6,362 nucleotides of DNA from Phycisphaerales bacterium. GTDB taxonomy: Bacteria; Planctomycetota; Phycisphaerae; Sedimentisphaerales; Anaerohalosphaeraceae. The stretch is taken from positions 1 through 6,362 of the forward strand of contig DRGS01000164.1 of the NCBI GenBank assembly GCA_011053245.1, in the 5' to 3' direction. The position numbers were made by a program, and so were the translations under genes. The notes under the pieces were generated by a model. That model did no database searches, was not told the DNA's origin, and saw nothing but the letters and a program-made list of their open reading frames with translations. Below, in pieces: positions 6,291 to 6,362 of this stretch; the first letter of the stretch is position 1, and every line of letters starts with the position of its first letter.

Positions 6291-6362
6291 AACCGGCCGT
6301 GTGCGAGGAAATGACTTAATAAATAAAAATTGCAAATTCAGGAGTGTTGAATATGAAACAGA
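6291..6362. repeat. Inverted repeat, right arm, running off the window edge
   Basis: Reverse-complement copy of 5472-5543 with one mismatch at 6298. It begins 2 bp upstream of the cytochrome GTG and reaches the last base of the window, so its full length is unknown. The two arms enclose the 747 bp holding the cytochrome gene. The inner seven bases AACCGGC (6291-6297) are the only matching part on the gene side of the mismatch and look like microhomology at a join. Confidence 0.95.
6353..6362 (+). pseudogene. Start of a second, plus-strand copy of the porin gene (cut by the window edge)
   Basis: Within the right repeat arm, AGGAG (6340-6344) precedes ATG at 6353 by 8 bases, and the codons read M-K-Q, identical to the porin start at 5481. 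Only ten coding bases are visible. It may be the beginning of a duplicated divergent porin gene, or merely the end of a fold-back artefact. The sequence identity is certain; a functional gene is not. Confidence 0.3.

Noticed and set aside
5472..6362. Terminal inverted repeats of an insertion sequence or transposon
   Set aside because: The enclosed 747 bp encodes a cytochrome, not a transposase. One arm overlaps the porin coding start, and no target-site duplication can be assessed because the right arm reaches the window edge.

Overview
The window looks like a piece of chromosome from a Gram-negative, probably anaerobic or facultatively anaerobic bacterium. The clues are an outer-membrane beta-barrel ending in Phe, a multiheme c-type cytochrome lipoprotein, and a System II (Ccs/Res) cytochrome c maturation pair. 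Such combinations occur in deltaproteobacterial, planctomycete and related lineages. The sequence alone does not fix the taxon, and nothing here is phage- or plasmid-like.

Layout. Positions 1-142 are an exact copy of an internal piece of mnmA (716-857). This is fused at 142/143 to the last 32 codons of a cysteine synthase gene (cysK, stop 239-241). A complete mnmA (256-1401) follows at once, so a sulfur-handling cysK-mnmA arrangement is visible. After a 90-bp gap come resB/ccs1 (1492-2559) and ccsA/resC (2559-3353), coupled by a TAATG overlap. They form the heme delivery and ligation module of System II cytochrome c biogenesis. A strong hairpin with T-tracts on both strands (about 3429-3464) separates them from a convergent minus-strand pair: an octaheme cytochrome c lipoprotein (6289-5552) and, 70 bp downstream, a 665-residue outer-membrane beta-barrel (5481-3484) resembling MtrB/PioB proteins. 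The last 72 bases (6291-6362) are a near-perfect inverted copy of 5472-5543, the start region of the barrel gene.

How the genes fit together. The ResB/CcsA pair would attach heme to exported CXXCH apocytochromes, and the neighbouring cytochrome has eight such sites. The cytochrome and barrel together have the make-up of a porin-cytochrome conduit that moves electrons across the outer membrane. CysK and MnmA are sulfur metabolism and tRNA thiolation housekeeping genes.

Caution. Both ends of the window carry sequence duplicated from its interior: a direct copy on the left and an inverted copy on the right. The left junction interrupts cysK, and the right one abuts the start of the cytochrome gene. 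This could be a real tandem duplication and inverted duplication, but chimeric ends from amplification or assembly explain both at once. Gene content between about 143 and 6298 appears coherent. I found no RNA genes, CRISPR arrays or insertion sequences, and no non-coding stretch over 300 bases apart from the duplicated left edge.
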